This document shows positions 10,552-21,651 of a DNA stretch of 64,000 nt, one piece after another; within the stretch, counting starts at the first letter, position 1, and each line of letters opens with the position of its first letter. The position numbers and the translations under genes are program-made. Under the pieces are notes generated by a model. The model was not told where the DNA came from and ran no database searches. It saw only the letters and a list, made by a program, of their open reading frames with translations. The stretch is from Turnera subulata (Eukaryota > Streptophyta > Magnoliopsida > Malpighiales > Passifloraceae), in assembly GCA_028386065.3 (NCBI GenBank), contig JAKUCV010004507.1, positions 36,031-100,030 on the forward strand, written 5' to 3'.

Positions 10552-11183
10552 ATGGCTGGATTGATTCCAGAATTAGCAGGAAACTCCAAAACTCAGGCTA
10601 ATGGTTTTTACACCAAAATCAGAATGGAAAGAGGAAGATAAAGCCCTTATGTTACGTGTTTATCTTCCCGGTAAGTAAGTTTTTTAGTATCTCTTTTTCC
10701 TTGATTTATAACCAATACTATATATTAATTAATGATTCAAGAAGGCATTGATTTGATGCCCAAAAAAATTCAAAAATCGTTGAAAATAATATTGCTTGTT
10801 TCTCAGATACTTCATAGCCTTATTTTTGTTAAATGGTTCAGGTTTCACTGAGAAGCAAATTAGTTATAAGATAGAGAAAAGGTGGCGTTACATCAAAGTC
10901 AATGGTGATCCAAAAACAGTGTACTTTGATGTATCTTTTCACCAGATCCCAGAAAAATATAACCTGGAGTCTGGACGAAGTAAAAGCACAGTTTAGTGGA
11001 GGAATGTTCATAATCAGAATTCCAAAAATTAATGCTGATGAGCAGCAAATTGCTTCCAAGGAAGAAGAACAGGCCACAACAAGCCAAGCCACGACACCTG
11101 CTCCTCAAGAAGCTGCAGAAAAGGAAGCAGAGCCTCAAAAAGTGGAAGACAAAGCTCCCAAAAAAACGAGGGATGGAATATAA
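10552..11183 (+). pseudogene. HSP20-like (RTM2-type) gene with frameshifts
   Basis: Two exons are visible. Exon 1 ends at 10670 with PKSEWKEEDKALMLRVYLPG. A GT intron runs from 10671 to 10841 (acceptor TTCAG), and exon 2 continues GFTEKQISYKIEKRWRYIKVNG, VYFDVSFHQIPEKYN. This is the alpha-crystallin/HSP20-like fold of plant RTM2-like proteins. After EKYN the frame changes and reads WSLDEVKAQFSGGMFIIRIPK, followed by a Lys/Glu/Ala/Pro-rich tail ending at 11183. The change is explained by a 7-bp micro-duplication (CTGGAGTCTGGA, near 10963-10975). The start is unclear: the ATG at 10552 is in another frame from the EWKEED exon, whose own ATG lies about 60 nt further on. RTM2 relatives usually carry a C-terminal membrane helix, which is absent here. 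It is probably a recent pseudogene. The alternative is an intron I have misjudged. Confidence 0.7.
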
Positions 11184-11629
11184 GGATGTTAGTTTCAGTG
11201 ATTATAGCAATTGGAACTTGTATAGTTTACAAATTAGTTGTTGAGCCGTCTAGGAAGCAAAACTGATAATCAGATGTACCAGGCTAGGCATAGTTGTTGA
11301 GTTGATACAATAAATTTATCCCATTTTAATAATAATCATGTCATGTATATGCGTAATTGGATCTGTTAGTTGATTTCTTTGAGCAAGAAAGGCATATATT
11401 TCACTCTTGGATGAATATATTATACATAGTAATTAAGCACAAAGTGATGCATTACTCTTTCCCTGCAACTAATTTGGCGCGAGTTTCTCTAAGTCTTCTC
11501 GCCATAAAGTGCCAACAAATGTAAAACTCAATAAGTAGTAACCTATTTGTCTGTCTTTCTTTGATAAAACCACAAACCTATTAATAAAGTAGGATAGATA
11601 CACATAACTTTAGTTCACAAAGTAGGATA
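11184..11629. other. 3' flank of the HSP20-like gene and spacer
   Basis: AT-rich sequence with no further gene seen. It probably contains the 3' UTR of the gene before it. Confidence 0.45.
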
Positions 11630-11905
11630 GATACATGTATTTCTTGTCTCCACAAGTCTTACACATTCCAACTCCAACAAGCGACCAATATATCCTTTCT
11701 CCTCTCCTATAATCTTGTCTAATTGTCTCCATCGGAAAATTTGTATCCTTTCCCCTCTCCTATATTCTTGTCTAATTGTCTCCATCGGAAATTTTGCAGT
11801 TCGTAATCACTCCCAAGCCGCCTTAATTAACATGAATTGATAATGATTCCCATGAATCAGGGATGTATTGAGGGGTTCCACACGTAAAGACCAGAATCGG
11901 TGCCA
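11630..11905. repeat. mosaic of F-box promoter and coding scraps
   Basis: 11630-11830 is the inverted counterpart of the F-box promoter and leader at about 7980-8110 (CTTGTCTCCACAAxTCTTAC, CTTGTCTAATTGTCTxCATC), with one internal piece repeated twice. It is followed by two short same-orientation scraps of the F-box coding region: ATTCCCATGAATCAG, matching about 7028, and ATTGAGGGGTTCCACA, matching about 7215. The scraps are joined by a deletion. Confidence 0.75.
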
Positions 11906-12394
11906 TTCCCTTTCGTGTGATCAGAACAGAAAAGAGTAACCAAGCCGCATTTTATTCCCATGAAAATGCTTGATTCATGATTGAGACAGAAAACAACAAC
12001 AGAAAACAAACGACTCTTTACTGTAAATTAGTGAAAACGAGACAAGACATCGTGGTGGACTGGTGGAGATGCGAAAGCTATGGAAGCCGAGAAGATGAGG
12101 GCACCAGGCAGGCCATAAAAAAAAAAAAATTATTTTATATTGGACGGATGAGGAAGGAGTCAGCTCATTTCTCCACTTTTCCCCTCATACAATGTTAGTT
12201 CGAGCAAAATGAGGTTAATTTATACTCCTTTTGCTCACACATTTATTACATGGTACCTACCCACCCTAGTTAAGTAAATCATGTCAAGTATGCACTCAGA
12301 ATGCACTAAGAATGTTCTAGCTACTTACTTTTTTGTTTGTGTTTTTTGATCACGAAGGTTCCTTACCTGACCCCCAACACTGACAGCTACCTAA
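11906..12394. other. spacer
   Basis: No gene or known element is recognised. A poly-A run occurs at about 12117-12129. Confidence 0.4.
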
Positions 12395-12768
12395 TTCAAC
12401 GTTAATTCAATCTGCCCCATCCCCGATTCTTTTTGCACTTATAATTGAGATTTTGTACGTGAGGATTCTGTCTCTTTTCCTTTTACCGATATCCCTAAGC
12501 AGATGTATCATCAGTTCCTACTTCTCCTCCGGTTTAGTGTGTATATATTATATGATTTGATTCTATTGTTGCTTGCGGTTTTGTTTTGTTGTCAATTTGT
12601 TGCTTTGGGTTTTTGGAAGCAATATAGCTATGTCACAATTTTGTTTAATTGGTTAATTAATGATTGTTTTTGGGGATCTGAATTAATCTTTGCAATACAA
12701 TATTTACAGGAGGAGCTAGTGTGTACGTAACAAAGGCTCGACGATGAGGACTGAATTGGTGCCCGAAG
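12395..12768 (+). pseudogene. inverted copy of F-box leader, intron and first codons
   Basis: Reverse-complement similarity to the F-box leader at 32230-32580 and, with a gap, 7665-7920. It includes the acceptor TTTACAGGAGGAGCTAG, then GACGATGAGGACTGAATTGG, which encodes the start MRTELVP. Similarity stops after about eight codons, so only the 5' end was copied. It faces away from the intact gene on the other strand. Confidence 0.85.
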
Positions 12769-14194
12769 TCTCTTGGGCCGAGAAGAATCAAAACCAAAAG
12801 CCCAAAAAATCCTAAGCCCACTATCACATAAATAAACCAGCCTCCCCCCAAGGATTCTCGTGAAAGATAAATTTCTGGGGATCCAGGGGAAAATTCGGGA
12901 ACTTAGAAATCAAGGAGTCGATGGCAATACTTGCTGCCAAAAGAAAAGAAAAAATTAATAGTGAATTCAAGCAGTATAAATACTCATTGTATATGTAAAG
13001 GACAATGGCAGATTGAATACAAAATGCAAACCTATTTTCATGGTTATTTTTCAAAATTAGAAAAAAGGTTAATTTATGTATATAATGGTTGCTACTAAGT
13101 TCGCTTTGACCACAAGTGTAAACTGAATGGGAATTGTTGTTTTGTTTCTTTTCATTTTTATTTAAACTAGGATGGATTGAACCAACAACAATCACGTGCC
13201 TTCGGCTTCTATGATTATGTTGGAAAAAGAAATGTTAGATTTTGTAATTTTTTTTTACGGAAAAAATTGGTTTGAATGAAGGAAGGAGGATATGAGCATG
13301 CCATTGCCAAGACAGAAAACGAAAACCAGAACTCATCCACTCCAACCAATTAACCAGGGCTGAAACCTAAATTACCCCTAAATTAATATTTACCCGAATG
13401 AGTGTTAATTACCTGCTAGTGTGTAGACACACATACACGCATTTCCTGCCCGTGCATTATTTTTTGTCCATCTGGACAGTGAATATTAAAATCAAAATGA
13501 TCGATATATGATTTGTTTATACCAAAGAGAACTATATAAATTGTTTTTTTTGTTTATTTATTTATTGGAACCATATAAAGTGATTAGTCAAGTGTAGATA
13601 ATAAGAGGCCCCTGATGCGTGCAAAACGTGGTTGCATTGCATGTGGACAGTCAAGACAGTGATGAGTTAATCTATAATATCAAGACTAAAGAGAAACCAA
13701 AAAAAAAAAAAGAAAAAAAAGAAACTTCTCTGTATGGTCTGATCTATAATACGTTCATTTGTGTACGTAGCATATCAGGAGAAGCAAAACAATATGGACC
13801 TTTTCTGAAAGCAAAGCGAAGATGAATTCGAACTTGGATAAGAGAAATCACACATCGTTAAGACTTAAGATGGGGTCCAAAATAAGAAAACAAAACTTAA
13901 ATCAGGTTATCTTGCCTGCTATGTGCTATTGCTATGGGCCTCTTCTTTTAAAAAAAAAAAGTCATTCAAAAGGCATGGCTACATGGGCAATTATGGGTTT
14001 GCCATCTTTTTAACCATGAAGATGATAATCCACCGAAGAGGCGTTGTTCCCTGCCGGGCCATATAATTCAAACCCAAACAATTTAAATACTGGACGACTA
14101 AGGATTGGTCCCTTGATGGTCTTCAATTAAGTAACATTCTCTTAAAAATTTTAAACCCAATGGGGGGGGTGTTGGGAAATGAGAATACAAAGGA
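12769..14194. other. intergenic with a shared 155-bp segment
   Basis: 13285-13440 matches 21294-21455 (CAGAACTCATCCA, CTAAATTACCCCTAAATTAAT, CCTGCTAGTGTGTAGACACA). This links the region to the flank of the broken F-box copy. A possible exon-like piece on the minus strand (12824-12933, after an acceptor-like TTTTGGCAG) was seen but not identified. Confidence 0.5.
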
Positions 14195-14488
14195 ATGAGC
14201 ACTACTGAATCTGGATGGACGGACACCAGAGATTCATTGGCTACGCTACACAGTGACGAGCTAATCACACAGACCATTGGACACCACGACTACCACGGAT
14301 GGCATAATCAAATTGAATACATTGCAAAAATCAAAGTGCCTTGGAGTATCGCCACTACTGTAAAGGAAATTTATTTTCAATCTGTATCTTTCAACAAAAT
14401 TAGTAGAGATGTAAATAAAATGGTGAATTACATAGCCAAGCAGGCGAACAAAGGCACAAATGTATCCCATTGGCTTATCCTATCAATA
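14195..14488 (+). pseudogene. possible LINE-type RNase H remnant
   Basis: A short open frame contains HGWHNQIEYIAKI and VSFNKISRDVNKMVNYIAKQA. The second phrase resembles the C-terminal part of the RNase H-like domain of plant non-LTR elements (ISRxANxxADxxAK). It is cut by the Pack-MULE insertion at 14499, which supplies the stop codon. No RT domain is found beside it, so the assignment is weak. Confidence 0.3.
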
Positions 14489-14498
14489 GAATATTGGA

Positions 14499-15657
14499 GG
14501 TAAAAAAGTTTTTCTTGTCCCTTCACTTTTTTGTTTTCACAATTGTTGTCCCTCTTCCTTTTTTTTCACTCAACATGTCCCTGAACTTTCATTTTACCGG
14601 GCCACCATGTCCTTTTGACCCCCAGCAGCCGGTTGGAAGCTGTGGCGCTGACACGTGTCCGTGGGGCCCACTCCATCTGATTCTATTTTTCTTTTTTTCT
14701 TTTCTTTCTTATTTTCTATTTTTCAAAAATCCTTTTTATGTTTTATTATATTAGTTTTTGTAATAAATTGAAGAGAAAAAAGAATTTATTGTTTTATTTT
14801 TATTTACCAAAAACAAATGACTCAAAGTTTTAAAAAAATAAAATGAAGTGCTTTTTTCTTAAGTTTTATTCACTCTAAAAGATTTTTTAAGAACAAAATT
14901 ATATTAAAGAAAAAAATATTAAATAAATTACTCTTTTGAGGGTGAAGTTCTGGAAAACGGGAGCCGCGTGAGTGAAAGAGAAGCCACAGTCCACGACCAG
15001 GCTGCACTGGGCTTTGGAGACCAGCCCGTAAGGGCGGCGGCTGGCCTCGTAGAGGTGGGCCAGCTTGGGGGGATCGGCGACGAAGAGGGACTTGAAGCCG
15101 AAGTCCTCGAAGACGAGCTCGTCGGTGGCGCGTTGGATGGAGGGGAGGGCGAAGAGGGGCTCGGTGAGGAGGAGGGAGGAGGAGCAAGGGTTGGTCTTGA
15201 GGAGGGAGGAGAAGAGGTGGTGCCAGATGTCGCGCTGGAGGTCCGGGTTGATGAGGTAGCCGCGGTCGATGGGGCGGCGGACGGCGGCGGAGGTGAGGTC
15301 TTCGTCCGGGGGAGGGGTGGGGGAGGGGTGGAGGAATTTCTTGGAGGAGAGGGGGCGGTAGAAATAATAAATTCTTTTTTCTCTTCAATTTATTACAAAA
15401 ATTAATATAATAAAACATAAAAAGGATTTTTGAAAAATAGAAAATAAGAAAGAAAAGAAAAAAAGAAAAATAGAATCAGATGGAGTGGGCCCCACGGACA
15501 CGTGTCAGCGCCACAGCTTCCAACCGGCTGCTGGGGGTCAAAAGGACATGGTGGCCCGGTAAAATGAAAGTTCAGGGACATGTTGAGTGAAAAAAAAGGA
15601 AGAGAGACAACAATTGTGAAAACAAAAAAGTGAAGGGACAAGAAAAACTTTTTTACC
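14499..15657. mobile_element. Pack-MULE (Mutator-like, non-autonomous) with captured gene fragment
   Basis: A 1159-bp element with 292-bp terminal inverted repeats: 14499-14790 and 15366-15657, starting GGTAAAAAAGTTTTTCTTG. The arms look almost identical by eye. It is flanked by a perfect 10-bp target duplication GAATATTGGA (14489-14498 and 15658-15667), in the range typical of Mutator elements. There is no transposase. The unique centre (14937-15365) is GC-rich, unlike the AT-rich arms and surroundings, and matches a cellular gene (next entry). Confidence 0.92.
14937..15364 (-). pseudogene. ARP6: captured ARP6 (actin-related protein 6) exon-like fragment
   Basis: Reading the minus strand from 15364 gives an uninterrupted frame of about 142 codons with no Met. 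It contains FYRPLSSKKFLHP, GYLINPDLQRDIWHHLFSS, SLLLTEPLFALPSIQ, ATDELVFEDFGFKSLFVAD, HLYEASRRPYGLVSKAQCS and LVVDCGFSFTHAAPVFQNFT. I recognise these as the N-terminal to middle region of plant ARP6, a subunit of the SWR1 chromatin-remodelling complex that deposits H2A.Z. The captured frame has no stop codons, is GC-rich, and runs into both inverted repeats. It lacks a start codon and the rest of the actin fold, so it cannot replace ARP6. A chimeric transcript or siRNA source is possible but not shown. Confidence 0.88.
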
Positions 15658-15667
15658 GAATATTGGA

Positions 15668-16360
15668 ACTATAAGCTTTTTTTTTTATTACAACGATACC
15701 CTAAATCTAACCAAATCCCATCCTATCCCTACTAATTTCCCACACCCTAGATCGAACTAAGGTGGCCTTGCACCAGGCAAGATCTTTGTGCCACTGCGCT
15801 CCTACGATCGCGCTGGCGGAACTATATGCTTTGACTAAAGAAAAAAAATTAATTAAAATTGACGGGGCAATCCAGGTAACCAAAAACGGTGGGAACTTCA
15901 TAATGTGAAGGAACTAGATGCTTTGACTAAAGAAAAAAATTAATTAAAATTGACGTGGCAATCCAGGTAACCAAAAAGGGTGGGAACTTCATAAAGTGGT
16001 TTCACATCAAGAAAATAAGACAGTTGAGAGCACTGTACACTCACTCAGTGCATGTATGACTTCAAATGCCCAGGCCAAATACAACTTGTTTGATCAAACC
16101 ATTGATGCTCATTGCAGTCAGCTTCATCATATCCTAGCTAGGATCACAAGAAAAAGACATAGGTAGGTAGCTAACGTAAAATTCAATTACGGTCATTCCT
16201 AGGTTTATTACTTATGTGGTAGTTTCAATCCATCATCTCTAAACCATATATTGACAATCGATAAAATTAATTAGTAGCATATAGTTAAAAAAAATATGAT
16301 TGGTACATTATCAACCGCGCGTTTAGACAATACGTTCATTATTAAATATTGCTTGGGTTG
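15668..16360. repeat. spacer with a 92-bp tandem duplication
   Basis: Units starting GGAACTA at 15818 and 15910 repeat CTTTGACTAAAGAAAAAAA and CAATCCAGGTAACCAAAAA. The rest is AT-rich non-coding sequence. The direct repeat GGTTG at 16356-16360 is the left target duplication of the next element. Confidence 0.75.
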
Positions 16361-17087
16361 TGAAGCGCCCCGACCCGTATTTATCGTATACAGTAAACAC
16401 GTGCCGGAACTGTGACAACCCAACCCAACAAAGCCCAACAGACTGCGTATAAAACAATAAACTGGCCAACGGCCCAATATCAAAAACTGTAAACCGGCCC
16501 TTCGGCCCAACATAGAACTCGTCACCCGAACCCCGGGGACATCAACAACAACAACCATCCGGCCCAATGGCCCAATCACAACATACACACAGCAGTAAAC
16601 TCAACATTATGCACAGCGGAAGACTTATGACTCACATGACAACAAATGTAAAGCCCAATGCAACTAATGGATCCGAGTCCTGTCCGAGGGTACGCATCAG
16701 CTCGCCCTGTACGTTCCTGCACTACAAATAACTCATCCTACGGGATGAAACCCTGCAGGCGAGGGGTGAGTCCGAAACGCTCACCGACGAAAGATAAACA
16801 GTGATATATTCAACCATAATACTTTCGAAATTAACACAACGATCACATCAATAAACACAACCAATCACATCACAAGGAAACTGCCATAGCAACTAACACA
16901 TACTACACGACAGAGGAATCCAACTCAAACATCACATCAGAGGAATCTCAGTGAATCATATCAAAGCCAAGTCCAAAAGAATACTTTTTAATTTTTATTA
17001 CCAATTTTATCTTCCGGGCCCCGTCACTGGACAAGCTAGGGTCGTACCTGGTTATTAACTAATTCTAGATGCCAGGCCCCACCACAA

Positions 17088-17222
17088 TCCGGGATCAACA
17101 TCCCCATATCTCAAATCCGGGATCAACATCCCCATATCTCAAATCCGGGATCAACATCCCAATATCACAAATCCGGGATCAACATCCCAATATCACAAAT
17201 CCGGGGTCAACACCCCAACCAA
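17088..17222. repeat. 28-bp tandem repeat, about five copies
   Basis: Units starting TCCGGGATCAACATCCC occur at 17088, 17116, 17144, 17172 and 17200. They have no spacers, so this is not a CRISPR array. It sits inside the long LTR. Confidence 0.95.
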
Positions 17223-18969
17223 CAAACCCTCTGGCAAGACACCACAGAACTAGTCTCTAATCATCTAGTCGTACCACTACTTTCCAAGTGACAATTATAT
17301 CATCATCTCACTTTCAATTTCAGTTCCGTTTCCAATACTCATTATTCTTTTCCCAATTATCCACATTGTCCAGTTTATCATCATCCTCTACACAATATCA
17401 CAAATCTAATAACTCAGTCTAACATCAACAACAACAACATCACAGCAGTCATAATCATCACAAATTAATTCTCAAGCTCAACCAATCCGCAATTTCATAT
17501 CACCAATTACACACAATTAACAGTACAACAATTATTCACAGTATCCACATGATCAATCCACACAGCCCAGCAACAGCAACAACATTCATGGCAATCAAAT
17601 AACTAACAAGGGTCATTTCAACGGTTCAATCAAACAACAAAGCATACACAGTAATACGGGCACATATCAAGGTTTATCCATCCTCACCTGGTATGTCTCT
17701 GAAACTGCTATCCGGTCAAATCCCGATACCCTATATGTACATATAGGAACACAATAATCACTCATAATGCGCAAACAAAATGATTATGCATGATGCCGGT
17801 TTAGATATTGTTACGCGGCTTGTCTTATACCAAGTCTAATTCCTATTATTTCCATGTTTTTCTTTAATATGAAATTAGCCTCTTTAATCGATATACCAGT
17901 CATACTCGATCTTTAAGTTGAAAACCGAACCCGAGCTCCAAGCCGATATCCCGGCCCTTTAGCCTTTTGTCAATAAGGGAAAACATAAACATATTAAATT
18001 ACATGTATATATACGTATATTTATACATAAATCGATACTAGATTATACGTATATCTGGTGTGACCATATTTATACATATATAGTAGGTAATTTCCATTTT
18101 ACCATATATATATTTATGTGATAAATAAAATTGTAACTTCTTTATTTAGCTAAACATGATTTAGTAGGTTATATATATATATATATATAGTCATTTATGT
18201 GTATGTGTTTATAATTCATAGATAATCATATATATGTTTTTAGTTTACATTTGACAACTAAATCAAGTTAATAAGTATTTTTGGGCCTTTAATTATCAAC
18301 AGTCCAAGTATGAATTAAATAAACCGGATTACTATAGGTCTTTCTAATAGTCCAACAAAGAATAAAATTATAAATCGAATTACAAAACATAAATGGAATT
18401 AAGGGTTAATATTTGATTAATTAAATTAAATCTTTATTTTAATTAAAACAATTAAGAGTCTGGGTTCATTAACGTTCTTAGTCCGTTAGAATGTATTCGT
18501 CCCGAGAACATGGGCTTTGCACAATCGGCCCGTTTCCGAGCCTAACTTGTAATCCGCCCAAACCCGAGCTCAACAATGCATACGGTCCAAGGAATTACCC
18601 CAAAGGTCCGTTTTCCGGGCTCACCGGAAAAAATCTCGAGGCTTCGCCGGAATAAACCCGAGACTGCCGGAATCCTCGCCGGAATCACTGTTCACGGCAG
18701 CAAGGGATGCTCACGGTTACTGTTCACGGCTGCACCAAAACACCTCAACGCCTCTGTATTGCTCACCACCACAACAACAACATCAACACTGCACCCACTG
18801 CCAGCTCCACCATAAACATCCCAAGCACAGCCATCAACCCAATTACAACAACAACGCAAAACCATCAAACGCCATTACCAGCAATCGCAGACATGAAAAC
18901 CGGTTAACAACTAGCAGAAATTGAGAAAAGAAAAGGAAGACTGGAAGAGAAGAGAGGATCTGTTTCGGC

Positions 18970-19810
18970 CTTACCCACACTGCCACGGGGACGGCAACAG
19001 CCATGCCAGAGGCGAGAGCGGCGATGTGTGTAGGTGGTGACAAGAGGATGAAAGCACGACCCGGTTGGCTGCGACGGCGGTGCTGCAGCGAAGGGGAGCG
19101 GCGACGGCGGTGGTCGCGAGGCGCGGTGGCTGTCGGCACTAGAGGGAAGACGACGATGGACAGAGAGGCAGATCGGGGCGACAGCATGGCGAGGACGAAC
19201 AGCAGTGGTCGGCGACGGCGGCGTGTGTGGAGGGGAGATGACAGAGGCCCACAGCAACGGCGGCGTTTGAGCGACGGGTGGCGGCGGCGGCTTGTCTAGT
19301 TGCAGGCAGAGGAGGTGCAGGCGGCATCGATCCGTGGCCGAGGAGGAAGGAGGCGACGTTGGTGGTTCGAGGGCGGTGGTGGCGGATTTGGGAAAACAAA
19401 GGAGGAGGGGAGGACGGGGAGGAGATAACGGCTGTGGTGGTGAGGGAGATGTGAGGGAGAGGACGAATCCAGAGGGGGAGGAAGAGGGAAGGAGGGAAGA
19501 TGATTGCAGGAGAAAGAAAATGGAAGGCAGAGAAATAATTGAGAGGGAAGGAAAAAGACAGAAAAAAATAATGGAAAGAAGGAAGTGGGGGCTAGGGCGG
19601 CGGCTGAAGGAGAAAGAGAGGGGAAAAGAAAGAAAAGAAAGAAAAGGGAAGGAAAAGAAAAGGAGAAGAAAGAAGGAAAAGAAAGAAAGAAAGAAGAGAA
19701 GTGGGGCCCGCGCGGCTAGGAAAAACCGGGAGAGAGGAGAAGAAACATAACCGGAAAGAGGAAGAGGAAGGAAAGAGAAGAAAGAAGAGTGGCTCGGGGC
19801 AAGCCTCATT
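18970..19810. repeat. purine-rich low-complexity tract in the long LTR
   Basis: For about 800 bp the plus strand is dominated by G and A, first (GGCGAC)-like and then (GGAAAGAAA)-like. This produces long spurious open frames on both strands, such as a 301-aa Phe/Leu/Ser/Pro-rich frame on the minus strand. No gene is supported. Confidence 0.8.
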
Positions 19811-20137
19811 TGACCGGTCCGGATTCTCGCGTCGGAATCTCGTAGACGCAGGGGTACTCCCGTCTTTCCGACAAATCCCGTCCTGAGTCCAAAAATACAA
19901 CTTGGGCTCGGAAAATCCGATTAACTCTCCTGAACGTCGTCCAAGTCTCGGAACTGGAAATCGAGGCTCGGTTAGTTAGGAAGATACTCCCGAGTGCGGG
20001 AAAACTCTTGGTTTCGAAAAACGACTCCCGTTTTACCGTGAATTAATTACCCAAGATTAATTTAACAGTAAATCACGGTAAGACGACTTCTACAGTCCCG
20101 GTAAAAATCCAAATTTTACCCGAGCTGTTACAGGTTG

Positions 20138-21293
20138 AGGACCAGTATACTGAATACATAAAGTAATTAGCTAAATTCATACCAACACTAAAAAAACCTG
20201 ATACTATTTTTATTTCTGGTTAGATATATTTTTGAAGTATCTAACCATAGATGACATCACAACTAATTAATTATTTGTTACAGAGCATTAAAGTTTGCAA
20301 ATTTATGACATCACAAATTTATGCTGGCAATTTCTTTTGTCGAAAATTTATGTTGACCGTTGGCATGCACTCAATTGCCATAAGCCAGTAAAGGACTCAC
20401 AAACATCCTCTAAGCCATTTCCTTATAAGTCATTGTTTTTTTTTCCTTTTTTTTGTCATTGGTATTAATCGATATTAATTTATCAAATTACAGCGCTCCA
20501 TAACTTTACAAATGCATGCCAGGTGGAGTGTAATACCAATATGCCCTCTTATAAGATAGTTCCACATCGTCGTGCAATAATTATTAGAAATTGTAGCATC
20601 TTTTGATGGATTTTTTAAATTTTCTATGTTGCGATATGTAGCTTTTCCATTTCTCTAGTTAGTAAGTTTTTCTAGGTTGTGATATATCTTTTCCAGTTCT
20701 CTGTTTGGTAAACCAGGCTACAAAGATGCTAAAATATTTGAAGATGCTAAAATCAAATAGAACTCGTGCACGAGCAAATGATGAAGTGTAGATATTTTAT
20801 TAAGATCTTTAGGCTTTGGATAAGAACATCAAGTGAAATTATTGTTTTGTTCTCTAAAATTTTAACTCAATCTAAATATAAATTTTGTATTATTCTAAAT
20901 TTTTAGGTCTTTTTCTATGTAGTTATATATAACAAAGTGTTGATAAAAGAAAATTTTACTAGCCTTTATGAACCACACGATGCTCTTCTGGACACCCATA
21001 TATGGCACATCACTGGTCTGCAATGGCCACATAAACCATAATAAAGGGAGAGGTTTTCGACTGTGACACGTGAAGGGCAACAGAGGGAAGCTCCCATTTA
21101 ATGCCTATCTTCTTTTATAACTTTCTTATTCTATCAGGAATATCTTTAACATCAAAACTGACATAGATTATCAGTTTTTCAGTTCAGTGACAGTTTTTTT
21201 AGTAAGGGATTTCACATCAACCATCAAATGATGAGTCTGTAGACCAAAATCCACTTAAAATATCAACCAACTCCATTAACTGGCACTGCCCCT
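20138..21293. other. AT-rich intergenic
   Basis: No gene is seen. It contains a short repeated phrase (GTTGxGATATxxxTTTCCAxTTCTCT) near 20630 and 20675. Otherwise nothing is recognisable. Confidence 0.45.
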
Positions 21294-21455
21294 AAAGGAG
21301 GAATGAGTATCCCATTACCAAGACTGAAAACGAAAACCAGAACTCATCCAATCCAACCAACCAGGGCTGAAGCCTAAATTACCCCTAAATTAATTTATAC
21401 TCGAATGCCCAAAAATATAACCTATACCTGCTAGTGTGTAGACACATATACAAGC

Positions 21456-21651
21456 ATATGGATTGAGGGGTTCCACAAGTAAAGACCAGAATCATCATCC
21501 ATCACCAACACTAATCCATTATATGAACCAATCATCATCCATCACCAACACTAATCCATTATATGAACCAATTATGGTGCATGATTTGGCCATGCATGGA
21601 TTGTCCAGTTCCTCATACTGCATCAAGCTCCTCCCATCATGAAGTGAAAGG
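21456..21651 (-). pseudogene. F-box pseudogene, C-terminal side of the split copy
   Basis: Matches the intact gene at about 7213-7367 (GGATTGAGGGGTTCCACAAG to CATCATGAAGTGAAAGG). A 40-bp piece (ATCATCATCCATCACCAACA...) is tandemly duplicated at 21491-21530 and 21531-21570. The rest of the C-terminal half is missing. At 21651 the gene is cut by the gypsy element and resumes at 31924. The repeated AAAGG on both sides is the target duplication, and the uninterrupted sequence survives at about 7360-7370 in the intact gene. Confidence 0.92.

Larger units (their letters stand above)
16361..20132. mobile_element. very long solo LTR (about 3.8 kb), probably Ty3/gypsy chromovirus (Tekay/Del type)
   Basis: The segment begins TGAAGCGCCCCGACCCG and ends CCCGAGCTGTTACA, so it has TG...CA ends. 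It is flanked by a perfect 5-bp duplication GGTTG (16356-16360 and 20133-20137). No protein domain and no second LTR lies inside. The ends (CGCCCCGA near the start, CGAGCTGTTACA at the finish) resemble the long LTRs of Del/Tekay chromoviruses. I therefore read it as a solo LTR left by LTR-LTR recombination. A non-autonomous element is the alternative. Confidence 0.68.

Noticed and set aside
12824..12933. Possible exon on the minus strand after an acceptor-like TTTTGGCAG
   Set aside because: The 36 residues are not recognised and there is no second exon, so this is too weak for a gene call.
14870..15418. 182-aa proline/arginine-rich frame on the minus strand
   Set aside because: It is an out-of-frame shadow of the captured ARP6 fragment. 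The real frame has no Met and reads ARP6.
17088..17222. Regular short repeats resembling a CRISPR array
   Set aside because: The units are directly adjacent without unique spacers and the DNA is plant nuclear, so this is an ordinary tandem repeat.
18904..19809. 301-aa open frame on the minus strand
   Set aside because: It is Phe/Leu/Ser/Pro low complexity caused by the purine-rich tract of the long LTR, with no domain or codon pattern.
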